Source: Photobacterium damselae (GTDB taxonomy: Bacteria > Pseudomonadota > Gammaproteobacteria > Enterobacterales > Vibrionaceae). Taken from it: 64,000 nucleotides of DNA. The position numbers and the translations under genes are program-made. The notes below the pieces were generated by a model. It searched no databases, was not told the DNA's origin, and saw only the letters and a program-made list of their open reading frames with translations. Positions 52,943 to 61,962 of this stretch are shown here, one piece after another. Positions within the stretch are counted from its first letter, which is position 1; each line of letters opens with the position of its first letter. The DNA lies in contig NZ_PYOG01000006.1 of assembly GCF_003026815.1 (NCBI RefSeq), positions 62,001 to 126,000 on the forward strand. Reading direction: 5' to 3'.

Positions 52943-54244
52943 TTATTTGGTCGCTTTTTTCTTTTTAGGCGTTCTTTTTTTCTTCTTTGTTTTACGCAAA
53001 GTGTAATCCACAGATACTTGATTTCGACCATCATCTTTGGCGTTATATAGAGCAATATCAGCTAGATTCAGTACATCATTTGGTGTCGGAGCGGAGTAAC
53101 TATCGGCAGCACCGATGCTGACTGTAATGTGGACAGCGTTTGGCTCTAAATCATTATGCTGGCGCTTTAGTTTACCTTGAAGCGCTGAAAGAGGTCTATT
53201 GTCATGGTCTCTTAACACCAAGTCATAGCAGGCAATTTCTTCTCGAACATATTCTAGTTGAGATTGTACTTCGTTGATGTTCTTGCCTTTAAATAAAAGG
53301 GTAAATTCTTCACCACCATAGCGAAAGACTTTTCCCACGCCTGATATTTTTTGACTGATCTGTGCGACAAGACGTAAGACTTCATCACCTGTTTCATGAC
53401 CGTATAGATCATTAAAGTCTTTAAAATTATCAACGTCCATCATAGCAAGAGTATAAGTTCGGCCTAAATACTTTAGTTCAGTATCTAGTGCTCGTCGACC
53501 AGGGATTGTGGTTAAGGGATCAATATAGACTAATTCATGAGTTGATGTAATAAGGCTGCTAAGAAGCAAAATTGCAGCACAGGAATAACTCATACTGGAT
53601 ATGAACGGGTTATCAAACCATGCAAGAGTTATAAAGGAGAATAAAAGACAAATATAAATGGCCTGATCTGTTCGTTGGTTTCGTTTTAATATTGCAGAAG
53701 CACTGCTACAAATAAGTGCAATATTGAGCAGTAATAATATTATTGGCAGAGGTGAAATATTATTATAAGAATAAAAGACAGCATACCACCAATCAGAGAG
53801 TGCCGAGCCATCGTAAAGCCATACTATAGCAACGGATAGGGCAATTTGAACCATATTAAAAATAAGCATGGCAAAGCCGCATCGAGAGAGAAAGCGTTTT
53901 TCAGGAACGATATGCAGTAATAATAAATTTAGAGGTAATAATGCTGATAATAAGATATAGATTAGACGTGTATCGCCACTTGCTAATGGTTGTTGTAGGC
54001 AATTTAAAATCAGGAAATAGGATTCAAGCATTAAGATTGCAATAATACCAATACGACCTTGATTAAAAGGCTGGCTGAGAATAATAACAAGCGCTAAAAC
54101 AACGAAGGGGAGCACTTGTAAGCTTGCTTGGAAAGGCGTAAGCAAAACATATAGTTGAGGATAGATGAAAATAAGCAGTCCAGCTATCAGTAATGGGATA
54201 AGTAATCGAATACTGGCATTACGTAGCATAGAGAGAGAAAACAT
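52943..54244 (-). CDS. Membrane-bound diguanylate cyclase (GGDEF)
   Basis: Makes c-di-GMP from two GTP at the inner membrane. About 230 residues of closely packed hydrophobic segments (six or more TM helices) are followed by a GGDEF domain. The signature is RYGGEEF, an active variant, and the substrate-site DNFKDFNDLYGHETGDEVL is intact. No RxxD inhibitory site stands at the usual place before it (KISGVGKVFRYGG). The C-terminus is a lysine-rich tail (KTKKKKRTPKKKKATK). I take the start at 54244 (MFSLSML), which has CAGGGAT upstream; an in-frame ATG at 54316 would add 24 residues without a good ribosome binding site. It is a possible c-di-GMP source for LapD, by inference only. Confidence 0.9.
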   Translation of the reverse strand: MFSLSMLRNASIRLLIPLLIAGLLIFIYPQLYVLLTPFQASLQVLPFVVLALVIILSQPFNQGRIGIIAILMLESYFLILNCLQQPLASGDTRLIYILLSALLPLNLLLLHIVPEKRFLSRCGFAMLIFNMVQIALSVAIVWLYDGSALSDWWYAVFYSYNNISPLPIILLLLNIALICSSASAILKRNQRTDQAIYICLLFSFITLAWFDNPFISSMSYSCAAILLLSSLITSTHELVYIDPLTTIPGRRALDTELKYLGRTYTLAMMDVDNFKDFNDLYGHETGDEVLRLVAQISQKISGVGKVFRYGGEEFTLLFKGKNINEVQSQLEYVREEIACYDLVLRDHDNRPLSALQGKLKRQHNDLEPNAVHITVSIGAADSYSAPTPNDVLNLADIALYNAKDDGRNQVSVDYTLRKTKKKKRTPKKKKATK

Positions 54245-54467
54245 AGATATCCCTGATGAATAGTTTAACCAATGTCTGCTTATTATTTTAGTATACAAGA
54301 GCAGAAAATAATTCAATGAAATTATACTCTTGATAAAACTAACAGCAAATCATAATTCAATATTTTGATTTTTATTTCAAACCTAATTCATATAGTATAA
54401 ATTTCGAATATATATCGATATTTACAAATAATAGTATTTAATCTTAATATCTTGTTCATGCCAAGAT

Positions 54468-54493
54468 AAAAAAGGCCAGTAAATACTGACCTT
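54468..54493 (-). terminator. Intrinsic terminator of rnb
   Basis: On the minus strand AAGGTCAGT, a 4-nt loop and ACTGGCCTT pair over 9 bp with one G-U pair, and end in six T. It lies 20 bases after the rnb stop codon. Confidence 0.82.
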
Positions 54494-54512
54494 AATTATA
54501 AGTTTCTAACTA

Positions 54513-56516
54513 TTATTGCTCGACTTGATTTTCATTATCTTGAGCTGTCGTTTTTAACTCTGGATAAGTCTTTACAGGTTTTGCAATAAGCTGACGTGTA
54601 GTTGAACGAATCTCTGCAAGTTTAACGTCAAAAGTATCTCCGAGCTTATACTCTTCAGTACCATCAATGCTAATTGTTCCCAATTCACCGCTGCATTGGA
54701 TTCGTTCTTTATTGTCGATAATCAATGGTGCTGGAATAAAGACAGTTGCACCATTTTCAAGTAAACGAGCACGAATACCTGCACGATTGATATCAAAGAC
54801 TTCTGCAGTAAAGACAGTTTCTTTTTTTACTGCATCTTTAAGTAAGCGGACATACAACCAATCGGCAACATCGCGTTCTGCCATACGGTGAAGACGGCGG
54901 TGTATAGCAATCTCTTCACCAACATTATCATCAGGTGTTTGCGTTGATGGATTGCCAGTAATAACAGATTTTAGTAAGCGATGGTTGATCATATCACCAT
55001 ACTTGCGAATTGGTGAGGTCCAAGTTGCATAAACATCAAGGCCCATTGCATAGTGAGGACCTGGTTTATTACCCACTTCGCTGTATGCTTGGAACTTACG
55101 TAGACGATTATCTAAGTAAGAACTCTCCTGCTGGTTTAGCCAACGACGAAGCGCACTAAAGCCTTCTAGTGAGATAACTTCTTCTTTTGAAAAAGGTGCT
55201 TCTGCTTTTGTTAAAAACTCCATGGCAGTATCGAGTTTTTCAAGATTGAAACCACTGTGTAGGTTAAAAACACCTGTTCCAAATTTATCAGATAGTACTC
55301 GACCCGCACAAATATTTGCTGTAATCATTGCTTCTTCAATCATACGGTTTGCAGTACGACGAAAATCAGTATGAATTGCAACAACATCATTATCAGCACT
55401 TAGCTCAAAACGATAATCTGGACGATCAGGGAAGATGACTGCATTATTTTGACGCCACTCGGTACGAGCATTCGCAAATGCATGAAGTGCTTTAATTTGT
55501 TCTTCGATAACAGGTGTTGGTTGCCAGTTATCACAATGTCCATTCTCTAAGTAATCTGAAACATTGTCGTAAGATAGGCGGCCTTGAGATTGAATCCAAG
55601 CGGCAAAAAAGCTGATATCGTCTTGGATTTCGCCTTGTGCATTAACGGTAACTTGGCAACAAATAGCAGGACGCTTTTCACCTTCAATTAACGAACATAG
55701 CTCATCACTTAATTCACGAGGTAACATTGGAATGTTACGGCCCGGCAAATAAATGGTAAATCCACGCTCACGGGCTTCATCATCCATTTTGTCGCCAACA
55801 GAGATATAAGAAGTTGGATCGGCAATAGCGATAGTAATTTCGAAGCTACCATCATCTTTCTGGACGGTATATAGCGCATCATCCATGTCTTTAGTTGAAT
55901 CACCATCAATGGTAATAAAAGGTAATTCAGTGAGATCTTGACGTTCTAGGCCTTCATCGATCATGTTCCAACTATCTTGCGGAGCAGGTTCAGCATTTGG
56001 CAGATCATGATGTGCTAAGGTTACCCACCATGGTGCAATTTTGTCATTGCTGTCTGTGATTTTTTCTGACACTTCGCAGAAGAATGTTTTATTGTCACCA
56101 ACAAGAGGATGGCGAGTAATTTTGGCTACAACCCAATCGCCTTCTTTTAGTGTCTCTGGATTAACACCTTTGGCTGCTTTAGCTCGGATAGCATCTTTAA
56201 GTTGTGGATGATCGGGCACTACATGCATACGATCACGGATTAATTTAATGCGGCCGATAAAACGCGTTAACGATGCTTCGATTAATTCTTGTGGTTCTGC
56301 AACTTCACGTTCTTTTTCCGTACGAATAATTGCCATAACACGGTCACCGTGCATAACATTTTTCATATAGTTCGGCGGAATGAAATAGCTTTCTTTACTG
56401 TCAACTTCTAAAAAACCAAAACCTTTGTCGGTCGCTTTAACGTTACCTTCTTTTTTGGTTAGAGTATCTTGGATTTGCTTTTTAAGCTGTGCTAGCAGTG
56501 GATTGTCTTGAAACAT
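54513..56516 (-). CDS. rnb: Exoribonuclease II
   Basis: Processive 3'-5' exoribonuclease in mRNA decay, 667 residues. The N-terminus [15 protein letters not shown] equals that of E. coli RNase II, so the start is at 56516 rather than an in-frame ATG 30 bases upstream. Domains: two cold-shock-like domains (about 15-175), the RNB catalytic domain (about 180-520) with the magnesium-binding Asp run [16 protein letters not shown] and [11 protein letters not shown], and the C-terminal S1 domain (about 550-645). RNB motifs [20 protein letters not shown] and [13 protein letters not shown] are all present. Single gene with its own terminator. Confidence 0.96.
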   Translation of the reverse strand: MFQDNPLLAQLKKQIQDTLTKKEGNVKATDKGFGFLEVDSKESYFIPPNYMKNVMHGDRVMAIIRTEKEREVAEPQELIEASLTRFIGRIKLIRDRMHVVPDHPQLKDAIRAKAAKGVNPETLKEGDWVVAKITRHPLVGDNKTFFCEVSEKITDSNDKIAPWWVTLAHHDLPNAEPAPQDSWNMIDEGLERQDLTELPFITIDGDSTKDMDDALYTVQKDDGSFEITIAIADPTSYISVGDKMDDEARERGFTIYLPGRNIPMLPRELSDELCSLIEGEKRPAICCQVTVNAQGEIQDDISFFAAWIQSQGRLSYDNVSDYLENGHCDNWQPTPVIEEQIKALHAFANARTEWRQNNAVIFPDRPDYRFELSADNDVVAIHTDFRRTANRMIEEAMITANICAGRVLSDKFGTGVFNLHSGFNLEKLDTAMEFLTKAEAPFSKEEVISLEGFSALRRWLNQQESSYLDNRLRKFQAYSEVGNKPGPHYAMGLDVYATWTSPIRKYGDMINHRLLKSVITGNPSTQTPDDNVGEEIAIHRRLHRMAERDVADWLYVRLLKDAVKKETVFTAEVFDINRAGIRARLLENGATVFIPAPLIIDNKERIQCSGELGTISIDGTEEYKLGDTFDVKLAEIRSTTRQLIAKPVKTYPELKTTAQDNENQVEQ

Positions 56517-57041
56517 TATGCCCAGTCTCTGTTTAATAACCCTCACACTATACGTTTTTGATAATAGAAAACCAAGATTTGGTATTGAGTTTGTCTGCTC
56601 TTTTTAGTTGGAAACTTGTTAGTAGTGAATGAAAAGGGTGAGATGGATTGATTTTATTGATGAGTGATTGAAAGTAGGTTGTTTTGAAAGATCTTTAGGC
56701 TAATGAGGTGAAATATGAGGTTTAAATGTTGTTTAATTCTCAAAAAAGCCACCATTATTTGTCTACTCTTATATAATTACTCTTTAGGTTTCGGGGAGTT
56801 GTGCAAAGAAGTAGGCGTTTGATATCGATTTCTGCGCTTACCTGATATGCGTATTGTACAAATATTAGTTTTTCAATAGCCAATTTGTGACATTGTTCAA
56901 TTTTTTCTGGATTTTTGCCCAGTATTGGCGCACAATACGCGACTCTTATTTATCGAGGCCCATGCTTGTGGTTGCTGTTGCAGAACCGTTATATAGCCAA
57001 AGGGGCCCCGTTTTGTGTATGATTATCTTATTGGGATCCCA
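56517..57041. other. 525-base divergent leader region between rnb and deaD
   Basis: Long untranslated region. It has a perfect dyad GTATTG-GCGCA-CAATAC at 56922-56938 and the palindrome GGGGCCCC at 57001-57008, just before deaD. Long structured leaders are typical of cold-shock helicase genes such as E. coli csdA/deaD. A 62-codon ORF (56887-57075) overlaps the deaD start in another frame and is not supported. Promoters not resolved. Confidence 0.5.
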
Positions 57042-58985
57042 ATGCAAGAATCTGTTACAGAATTTCGCCAGTTAGAACTGGCCGACACACTATTATCCGC
57101 ACTAGATAAAATGGGCTTCGTTGCGCCTACACCTATTCAGGCGGCGTCAATTCCTCTACTACTAACTGGTACTGATGCTTTGGGTAAAGCTCAAACAGGT
57201 ACTGGTAAAACAGCTGCGTTCTCTCTTCCTTTATTGAACAAGCTAAAATTATCTCAGCATAAGCCTCAAGCAATTGTTATGGCTCCAACTCGTGAGCTAG
57301 CGATTCAGGTTGCTGCTGAAGTTAAAACTTTGGGTCAAAACATCCAAGGTCTTAAAGTATTAGAAATCTACGGTGGTGCATCTATCGTAGATCAAATGCG
57401 TGCACTTAAAAATGGTGCTCACATCGTTGTTGGTACTCCTGGCCGTGTTAAAGACCTAATCACTCGTGATCGTCTACACCTAGATGAAGTTCATACTTTC
57501 GTGCTTGATGAAGCTGACGAAATGCTAAAAATGGGCTTTGTTGACGATGTAACATGGATCATGGAACAAGCTCCAGAGACAGCACAGCGCGTTCTATTCT
57601 CTGCGACAATGCCTCCAATCGTTAAAGAAATCGTTGATCGTTTCCTACGTAACCCAGCTCGTATCGACGTTGCTGGTGAAAACCGTACTGTTGCTAAAGT
57701 TGATCAGCAGTTCTGGGTTGTTAAAGGCGTAGAGAAAGATGAAGCTATGATGCGTCTTCTTGAAACAGAAGATACTGACGCTTCAATCGTATTTGTACGT
57801 ACACGTCAAGATACTGAACGTCTAGCTGATTGGCTATGTGCTCGTGGCTTTAAAGCTGCTGCTCTACACGGCGATATCCCTCAGTCTCTACGTGAGCGTA
57901 CTGTTGAACACATCAAACGTGGTGTTATCGATATCCTAGTAGCAACTGACGTTGTTGCTCGTGGTCTTGATGTGCCTCGTATTACTCACGTATTCAACTA
58001 CGATATCCCATTTGATGTAGAATCTTACATTCACCGTATCGGTCGTACTGGCCGTGCTGGTCGTGAAGGTAAAGCGATTCTATTGGTTCGCACTAACCAA
58101 ATTCGTATGCTACGTACAATTGAGCGTGTAACAAAATCTCGTATGGAAGAAATTCAACTTCCTCTACGTGATGCTGTTGCTGAAGCTCGTCTAAACCGTC
58201 TAGCAAAAGAACTTGAAGCACAAAAAGAGCAGAGCAGTGTTGAAGCATTCGTTGAGCTTGTAGAAAAACTACAAGAATCAATTGAAGTGGATGCAGCAAC
58301 TCTAGCAGCAATGCTTCTTCAGCGTCAGCAAGGTAACCGTCCTCTGTTCTACAAAGGTCCAGACCCAATGATCGCTGCTCTTGAGCGTGATAAGCAACGT
58401 CGAGACCGTCGTGGTAATGACCGTGATCGTGGCGAACGTGGTGAGCGCGGTGAACGTCGCGAGCGTCGTACTTTTAACGCTGCAGATTGGGATACTTACC
58501 AGCTACAAGTTGGTCGTGAGCAAGGTATTCAGGTTAAAGATGTTGTAGGTGCAATTGCTAACGAATTAGGTCTAAACAAAGACTTCATCGGTGCAATCAA
58601 ACTTGCTCCTGAGCACACTTATGTTCAGCTTCCTAAGAAGATGACAGCAGAAGTTGCAGCTCAGCTTAAGAAACTACGTATTCGTCAGAACGAAGTGAAA
58701 GCTGTTGTTGTTGATGGTGAAGTTCTACGTGAACACCGTCGTGGCGGTCGTGATGGTAATCGCGATGGCAACCGTGGTGGTTACCGTGGCAACCGCGATG
58801 GTAATCGTGATGGCAACCGTGAAGGTGGTCGTGGTCGTCGTGATGGCGAGCGTCGTTTCGACCGTAACCGTGGTGGTGATAACCGTGGTACTTACCGTGG
58901 TGAGCGTAATCACGGTGGCGATCGCAATAACAGTAATGGTGGTGAGCGTCGTCGCTCTGATCGTAAGCCTCGCTTCGAATCATAA
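57042..58985 (+). CDS. deaD: DEAD-box ATP-dependent RNA helicase DeaD/CsdA
   Basis: RNA helicase of ribosome assembly and cold adaptation, about 647 residues. Helicase motifs: Q motif (FVAPTPIQ), Walker A AQTGTGKT, PTRELA, GTPGR, DEAD in VLDEADEM, SAT, then FVRT, ATDVVARGLD and HRIGRTGR. After the core comes a DeaD-type RNA-binding domain (about 470-560, YQLQVGREQGIQVKDVVGAIANE) and a basic tail of RDGNR/RGG repeats. The start at 57042 (MQESVTEF, with GGGATCC upstream) begins where DeaD homology begins; an upstream in-frame ATG at 57015 would add nine residues. Codon choice is highly biased (CGT, GGT, CTA), as in abundant proteins. Confidence 0.94.
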   Translation: MQESVTEFRQLELADTLLSALDKMGFVAPTPIQAASIPLLLTGTDALGKAQTGTGKTAAFSLPLLNKLKLSQHKPQAIVMAPTRELAIQVAAEVKTLGQNIQGLKVLEIYGGASIVDQMRALKNGAHIVVGTPGRVKDLITRDRLHLDEVHTFVLDEADEMLKMGFVDDVTWIMEQAPETAQRVLFSATMPPIVKEIVDRFLRNPARIDVAGENRTVAKVDQQFWVVKGVEKDEAMMRLLETEDTDASIVFVRTRQDTERLADWLCARGFKAAALHGDIPQSLRERTVEHIKRGVIDILVATDVVARGLDVPRITHVFNYDIPFDVESYIHRIGRTGRAGREGKAILLVRTNQIRMLRTIERVTKSRMEEIQLPLRDAVAEARLNRLAKELEAQKEQSSVEAFVELVEKLQESIEVDAATLAAMLLQRQQGNRPLFYKGPDPMIAALERDKQRRDRRGNDRDRGERGERGERRERRTFNAADWDTYQLQVGREQGIQVKDVVGAIANELGLNKDFIGAIKLAPEHTYVQLPKKMTAEVAAQLKKLRIRQNEVKAVVVDGEVLREHRRGGRDGNRDGNRGGYRGNRDGNRDGNREGGRGRRDGERRFDRNRGGDNRGTYRGERNHGGDRNNSNGGERRRSDRKPRFES

Positions 58986-59019
58986 TCAACCCCATTTGAT
59001 GATTGCTAAAATCTAAATG

Positions 59020-59050
59020 AAAGCCAAGATGTAATGTCTTGGCTTTTTTT
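59020..59050 (+). terminator. Intrinsic terminator of deaD
   Basis: AAAGCCAAGA (59020-59029), a 7-nt loop, and TCTTGGCTTT (59037-59046) form a perfect stem continuing into a T-run. Confidence 0.9.
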
Positions 59051-59085
59051 ATTAATTGTATTTTTATTGTGTTTACCTAAACTTC

Positions 59086-59161
59086 CTCGCTTCTCGCTTC
59101 TCGCTTCTCGCTTCTCGCTTCTCGCTTCTCGCTTCTCGCTTCTCGCTTCTCGCTTCTCGCT
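59086..59161. repeat. Heptanucleotide tandem repeat (CTCGCTT), nearly 11 copies
   Basis: Ten exact head-to-tail copies of CTCGCTT (59086-59155) plus six bases of an eleventh, with no internal error. It lies between the deaD terminator and cfa, outside any supported gene. The unit length of 7 is not divisible by 3. Confidence 0.95.
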
Positions 59162-59354
59162 CATTTGTTAAATATTATCATTTATTGAGCTCTATTTGTT
59201 TCATTTTGCATTTTAAGTATTTAGCCAATTTATTAAGATTAAGTTTGAATTAACTTGATATTCAATACTTTAAAAAGAATTTGTTGTTTTTGAGTATTGA
59301 GTTTTGTCATAAAACATGGCAATTTGTCATACAAATAACAAGGGAATAATAGTA

Positions 59355-60506
59355 ATGACAAACGAACAATTTTTTCAGCAGATTCTTGATTATGCCGATG
59401 TAAAAATAAATGGCGACCGCCCTTGGGATATCCAAATTTTAGATGATGCTGTTTATGACCGAGTACTTGAACATGGTTCGCTTGGTTTTGGTGAGAGCTA
59501 TATGGATGGCTTGTGGACTTGTGATGCTATTGATGAAATGATTTCCCGAGTTCTACATGCTCATATAGAAGAAAAGTTAGGTATTGCGACAAAATTAAAA
59601 GTGGGTTTTAAAGCAGGTAAAGCTAAATTAAAACACTTATTTAACGCACAGAGTATTGAGCGTTCAAGTCAAGATGTCCCTTTTCATTATGACTTAGGAA
59701 ATGATCTGTTTGAAGCTATGCTTGATAAACGTATGACGTATACTTGTGCCTATTGGCAAGGTAAGCATGGCGCTGAGTATTTAGATGAAGCACAAGAGGC
59801 TAAATTAGATCTTGTCTGCCGAAAAATGGGATTAGAGCCTGGAATGCGTGTGCTGGATATTGGCTGTGGCTGGGGAAGTTTTATGACCTATGCCGCAGAA
59901 AAGTATGGTGTGATTTGTGATGGCTTGACCCTATCTAAAGAACAAGCAGCACTAGGTCAACAGCGCGCTAATAACAAAAATCTTCCTGTGAACTTTATTT
60001 TGCAAGATTATCGCTTATATACAACAGAACAGCCTTATGATCGTATTGTTTCCATCGGAATGATGGAGCATGTAGGCCCTGATAATTATCACGACTATTT
60101 CAAAGCAGCATTTTCACTACTAAAAGAAGATGGAATTTTCTTACTTCATACTATCGGCAGCCCTGAATCGAAATCAGAAGCTGATGCTTGGATTCATAAG
60201 TATATTTTCCCTAATGGGGTGATTCCATCTATGTGTCAGATTGGTGCTGCGGCCGAAGATTATTTTAATATAGAAGATGTTCATAATATTGGCCCTGATT
60301 ACGATACTACGTTGATGGCTTGGTGTGAAAAGTTTGAACAAGCTTGGCCAACGCTTGCTGATAAGTATGGTGAGAAGTTCCATCGGATGTGGCGTTACTA
60401 TTTACTCTCTTGTGCAGGTGCATTCCGTTGCCGAGATCTTAATGTTTGGCAATTTGGTTTAACTAAAAAAGGGGCGGAATTACCACATTCTGTTCGTGCC
60501 GCTTAA
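59355..60506 (+). CDS. cfa: Cyclopropane-fatty-acyl-phospholipid synthase
   Basis: Methylates unsaturated acyl chains of membrane phospholipids with S-adenosylmethionine to form cyclopropane rings. It has 383 residues against 382 in E. coli. Blocks: GSLGFGESYMDGLW near residue 45, HYDLGNDLFEAMLD, the SAM-binding VLDIGCGWGSF (about 162-172), the active-site loop SIGMMEHVGPDNY, KYIFPNGVIPS and YYLLSCAGAFRCRDL near the end. The ATG at 59355 is chosen because homology starts there and AGGGA lies nine bases upstream; the in-frame ATG at 59316 adds 13 unmatched residues. Monocistronic with its own terminator. Confidence 0.95.
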   Translation: MTNEQFFQQILDYADVKINGDRPWDIQILDDAVYDRVLEHGSLGFGESYMDGLWTCDAIDEMISRVLHAHIEEKLGIATKLKVGFKAGKAKLKHLFNAQSIERSSQDVPFHYDLGNDLFEAMLDKRMTYTCAYWQGKHGAEYLDEAQEAKLDLVCRKMGLEPGMRVLDIGCGWGSFMTYAAEKYGVICDGLTLSKEQAALGQQRANNKNLPVNFILQDYRLYTTEQPYDRIVSIGMMEHVGPDNYHDYFKAAFSLLKEDGIFLLHTIGSPESKSEADAWIHKYIFPNGVIPSMCQIGAAAEDYFNIEDVHNIGPDYDTTLMAWCEKFEQAWPTLADKYGEKFHRMWRYYLLSCAGAFRCRDLNVWQFGLTKKGAELPHSVRAA

Positions 60507-60538
60507 TCTTATCCTATAAATGGTAAGAATCGATAAAG

Positions 60539-60576
60539 AAAGCTCCCAACTAATGGTTTAGCTGGGAGCTTTTTTA
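60539..60576 (+). terminator. Intrinsic terminator of cfa
   Basis: AGCTCCCA (60541-60548) and TGGGAGCT (60563-60570) form an 8-bp stem extended by AA/TT and followed by a run of T. The A-rich left flank may also serve the convergent pmbA-like gene. Confidence 0.85.
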
Positions 60577-60618
60577 GTCACTTATTTTAATCATTAAGCC
60601 GTTTAATAATAAGAGGTT

Positions 60619-61962
60619 TTATTTACCTGCAATATTTAAACGAGAAAAACGGATTGTTGGCGCATAAAAATCGTGTTCATCGTCAGCATGCAGAACATTA
60701 CTCATAACATCAATTTCTTTGATCATCTGATAAAAGTTACCTGCAACGGTAATGCCACGAACGGGCTGAAGGCGTTGCCCATCTCGACATAAGAAACCAC
60801 TGGCACCAAATGAAAAATCACCGCTGACAGCATCAGCACCAGAGTGAACCCCCTGCAGATCGACTAATTCTAAGTACTCGCCAGCTGTTACATCACTCTC
60901 AGTCGCTGTGCCTGTAGAAATAACGGTGTGATTACCACCTACACTTAATCCACCTTTTGCTGAACGTGAAGCGTGCGCTGTATTAGATATACCAAAATAG
61001 CTTGCAGTATGGCTATTATGAAGCATGCTTTGTAACTCACCATTACCAATAAGCACAGTATCTTGACTAGCAAAACCTTCGCTATCAAAGCTTCCAATAG
61101 CAAAGCCACCTGGCATATAGACTTTATCGGTAAGTGTAAGCTGGGTGCTAGCAACTTGGCTATGCAAAGCATCTCGCCATGGATTGATTCCCTTCATGGC
61201 AGATACTCCAGAGAAACATAAGCCAAAAGCGCCGAATAAACTGCTTAATGCATTATGTTCAAAAATAACCGAGTAAGCTTTTGTTGCAATCGGGGTTCCA
61301 TCAGCTAACGCTTTCGCCATTTCATACCCATGCTCAATACAATGAGTTGGGTCAAGATCGCTAAATTTACGGCCTAAAGACATTGCTCCATACATAGATT
61401 GCTTATCATCACACTCATATAACGTGTATGCGTAGCAATAGGTTGAGCGAGACTTTTGATAACATTGAGTACCTTGAGTATTTGCGATAAGTATTTGGCT
61501 CTCTGATTCTGCAAATCCATTGTAGGGAGCCCCTTTAGCGTTAGGTTTTGCAACGACTCCGCGCTCTAGACTGAGTGCTAAATCAATTTTTTGATCAGCA
61601 TTGCCATCATCTGCCTGATAAATTTCAGCAATATCTGTAGTAATTCGGCTGTTTAAACAGCTGATTTTTTGATGTTCATCAATCTGAGAATATTGCGCAT
61701 TTAATAGGGCATTCTCAACCATGATATTGAGGCTTTGAGGCTCTAAAGATTCAGAGTAACTGGTTGCAACACGTTGATCTTTAACAACACGAACACCAAT
61801 TACTTGGCCTGAAGTGACTTTATATTCGTCCAGTTCACCATTGTTGGCTTTTAGCGAGAAGTTGTTACTGCAACTGGCGATAACATCGGCTTCTGCTCCA
61901 CGTTTTTGTGCTTCGTTTAAGACAAAATCGATCGCTTGCTGTAATTGAGTTTGATCGGCCAT
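60619..61962 (-). CDS. TldE/PmbA-like subunit of a TldD/TldE protease
   Basis: A 447-residue non-catalytic partner of a TldD-type zinc protease; cytoplasmic. The PmbA/TldE fold shows in the N-terminus (GAEADVIASCSNNFSLKANNGELDEYK), GVRVVKDQRVATSYSE and the C-terminal SGDFSFGASGFLCRDGQ. It lacks the HExxxH motif, as expected for TldE. Similarity to E. coli PmbA is limited to short blocks, so this looks like a divergent paralogue group rather than the canonical pmbA. It overlaps the tldD-like gene by one base (TAATG), so the two subunits are coupled. TldD/E degrades small peptides and trims some RiPP precursors; the substrate here is unknown. Confidence 0.85.
   Translation of the reverse strand: MADQTQLQQAIDFVLNEAQKRGAEADVIASCSNNFSLKANNGELDEYKVTSGQVIGVRVVKDQRVATSYSESLEPQSLNIMVENALLNAQYSQIDEHQKISCLNSRITTDIAEIYQADDGNADQKIDLALSLERGVVAKPNAKGAPYNGFAESESQILIANTQGTQCYQKSRSTYCYAYTLYECDDKQSMYGAMSLGRKFSDLDPTHCIEHGYEMAKALADGTPIATKAYSVIFEHNALSSLFGAFGLCFSGVSAMKGINPWRDALHSQVASTQLTLTDKVYMPGGFAIGSFDSEGFASQDTVLIGNGELQSMLHNSHTASYFGISNTAHASRSAKGGLSVGGNHTVISTGTATESDVTAGEYLELVDLQGVHSGADAVSGDFSFGASGFLCRDGQRLQPVRGITVAGNFYQMIKEIDVMSNVLHADDEHDFYAPTIRFSRLNIAGK

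Noticed and set aside
56887-57075. 62-codon ORF overlapping the deaD start, possible leader peptide
   Set aside because: It overlaps the deaD start in another frame, and no ribosome binding site or regulatory codon run is visible.
58666-58995. Antisense ORF giving a His/Tyr/Asp-rich, metal-binding-looking protein
   Set aside because: It is the complement of the CGT/GGT-rich RDGN/RGG tail of DeaD. The histidine richness comes from the codon bias of the sense strand.
59056-59253. 65-codon ORF across the heptanucleotide repeat
   Set aside because: Its ASRFSLL repeats arise from reading a 7-base repeat in a frame that happens to be open. It has no ribosome binding site and starts in the deaD terminator region.
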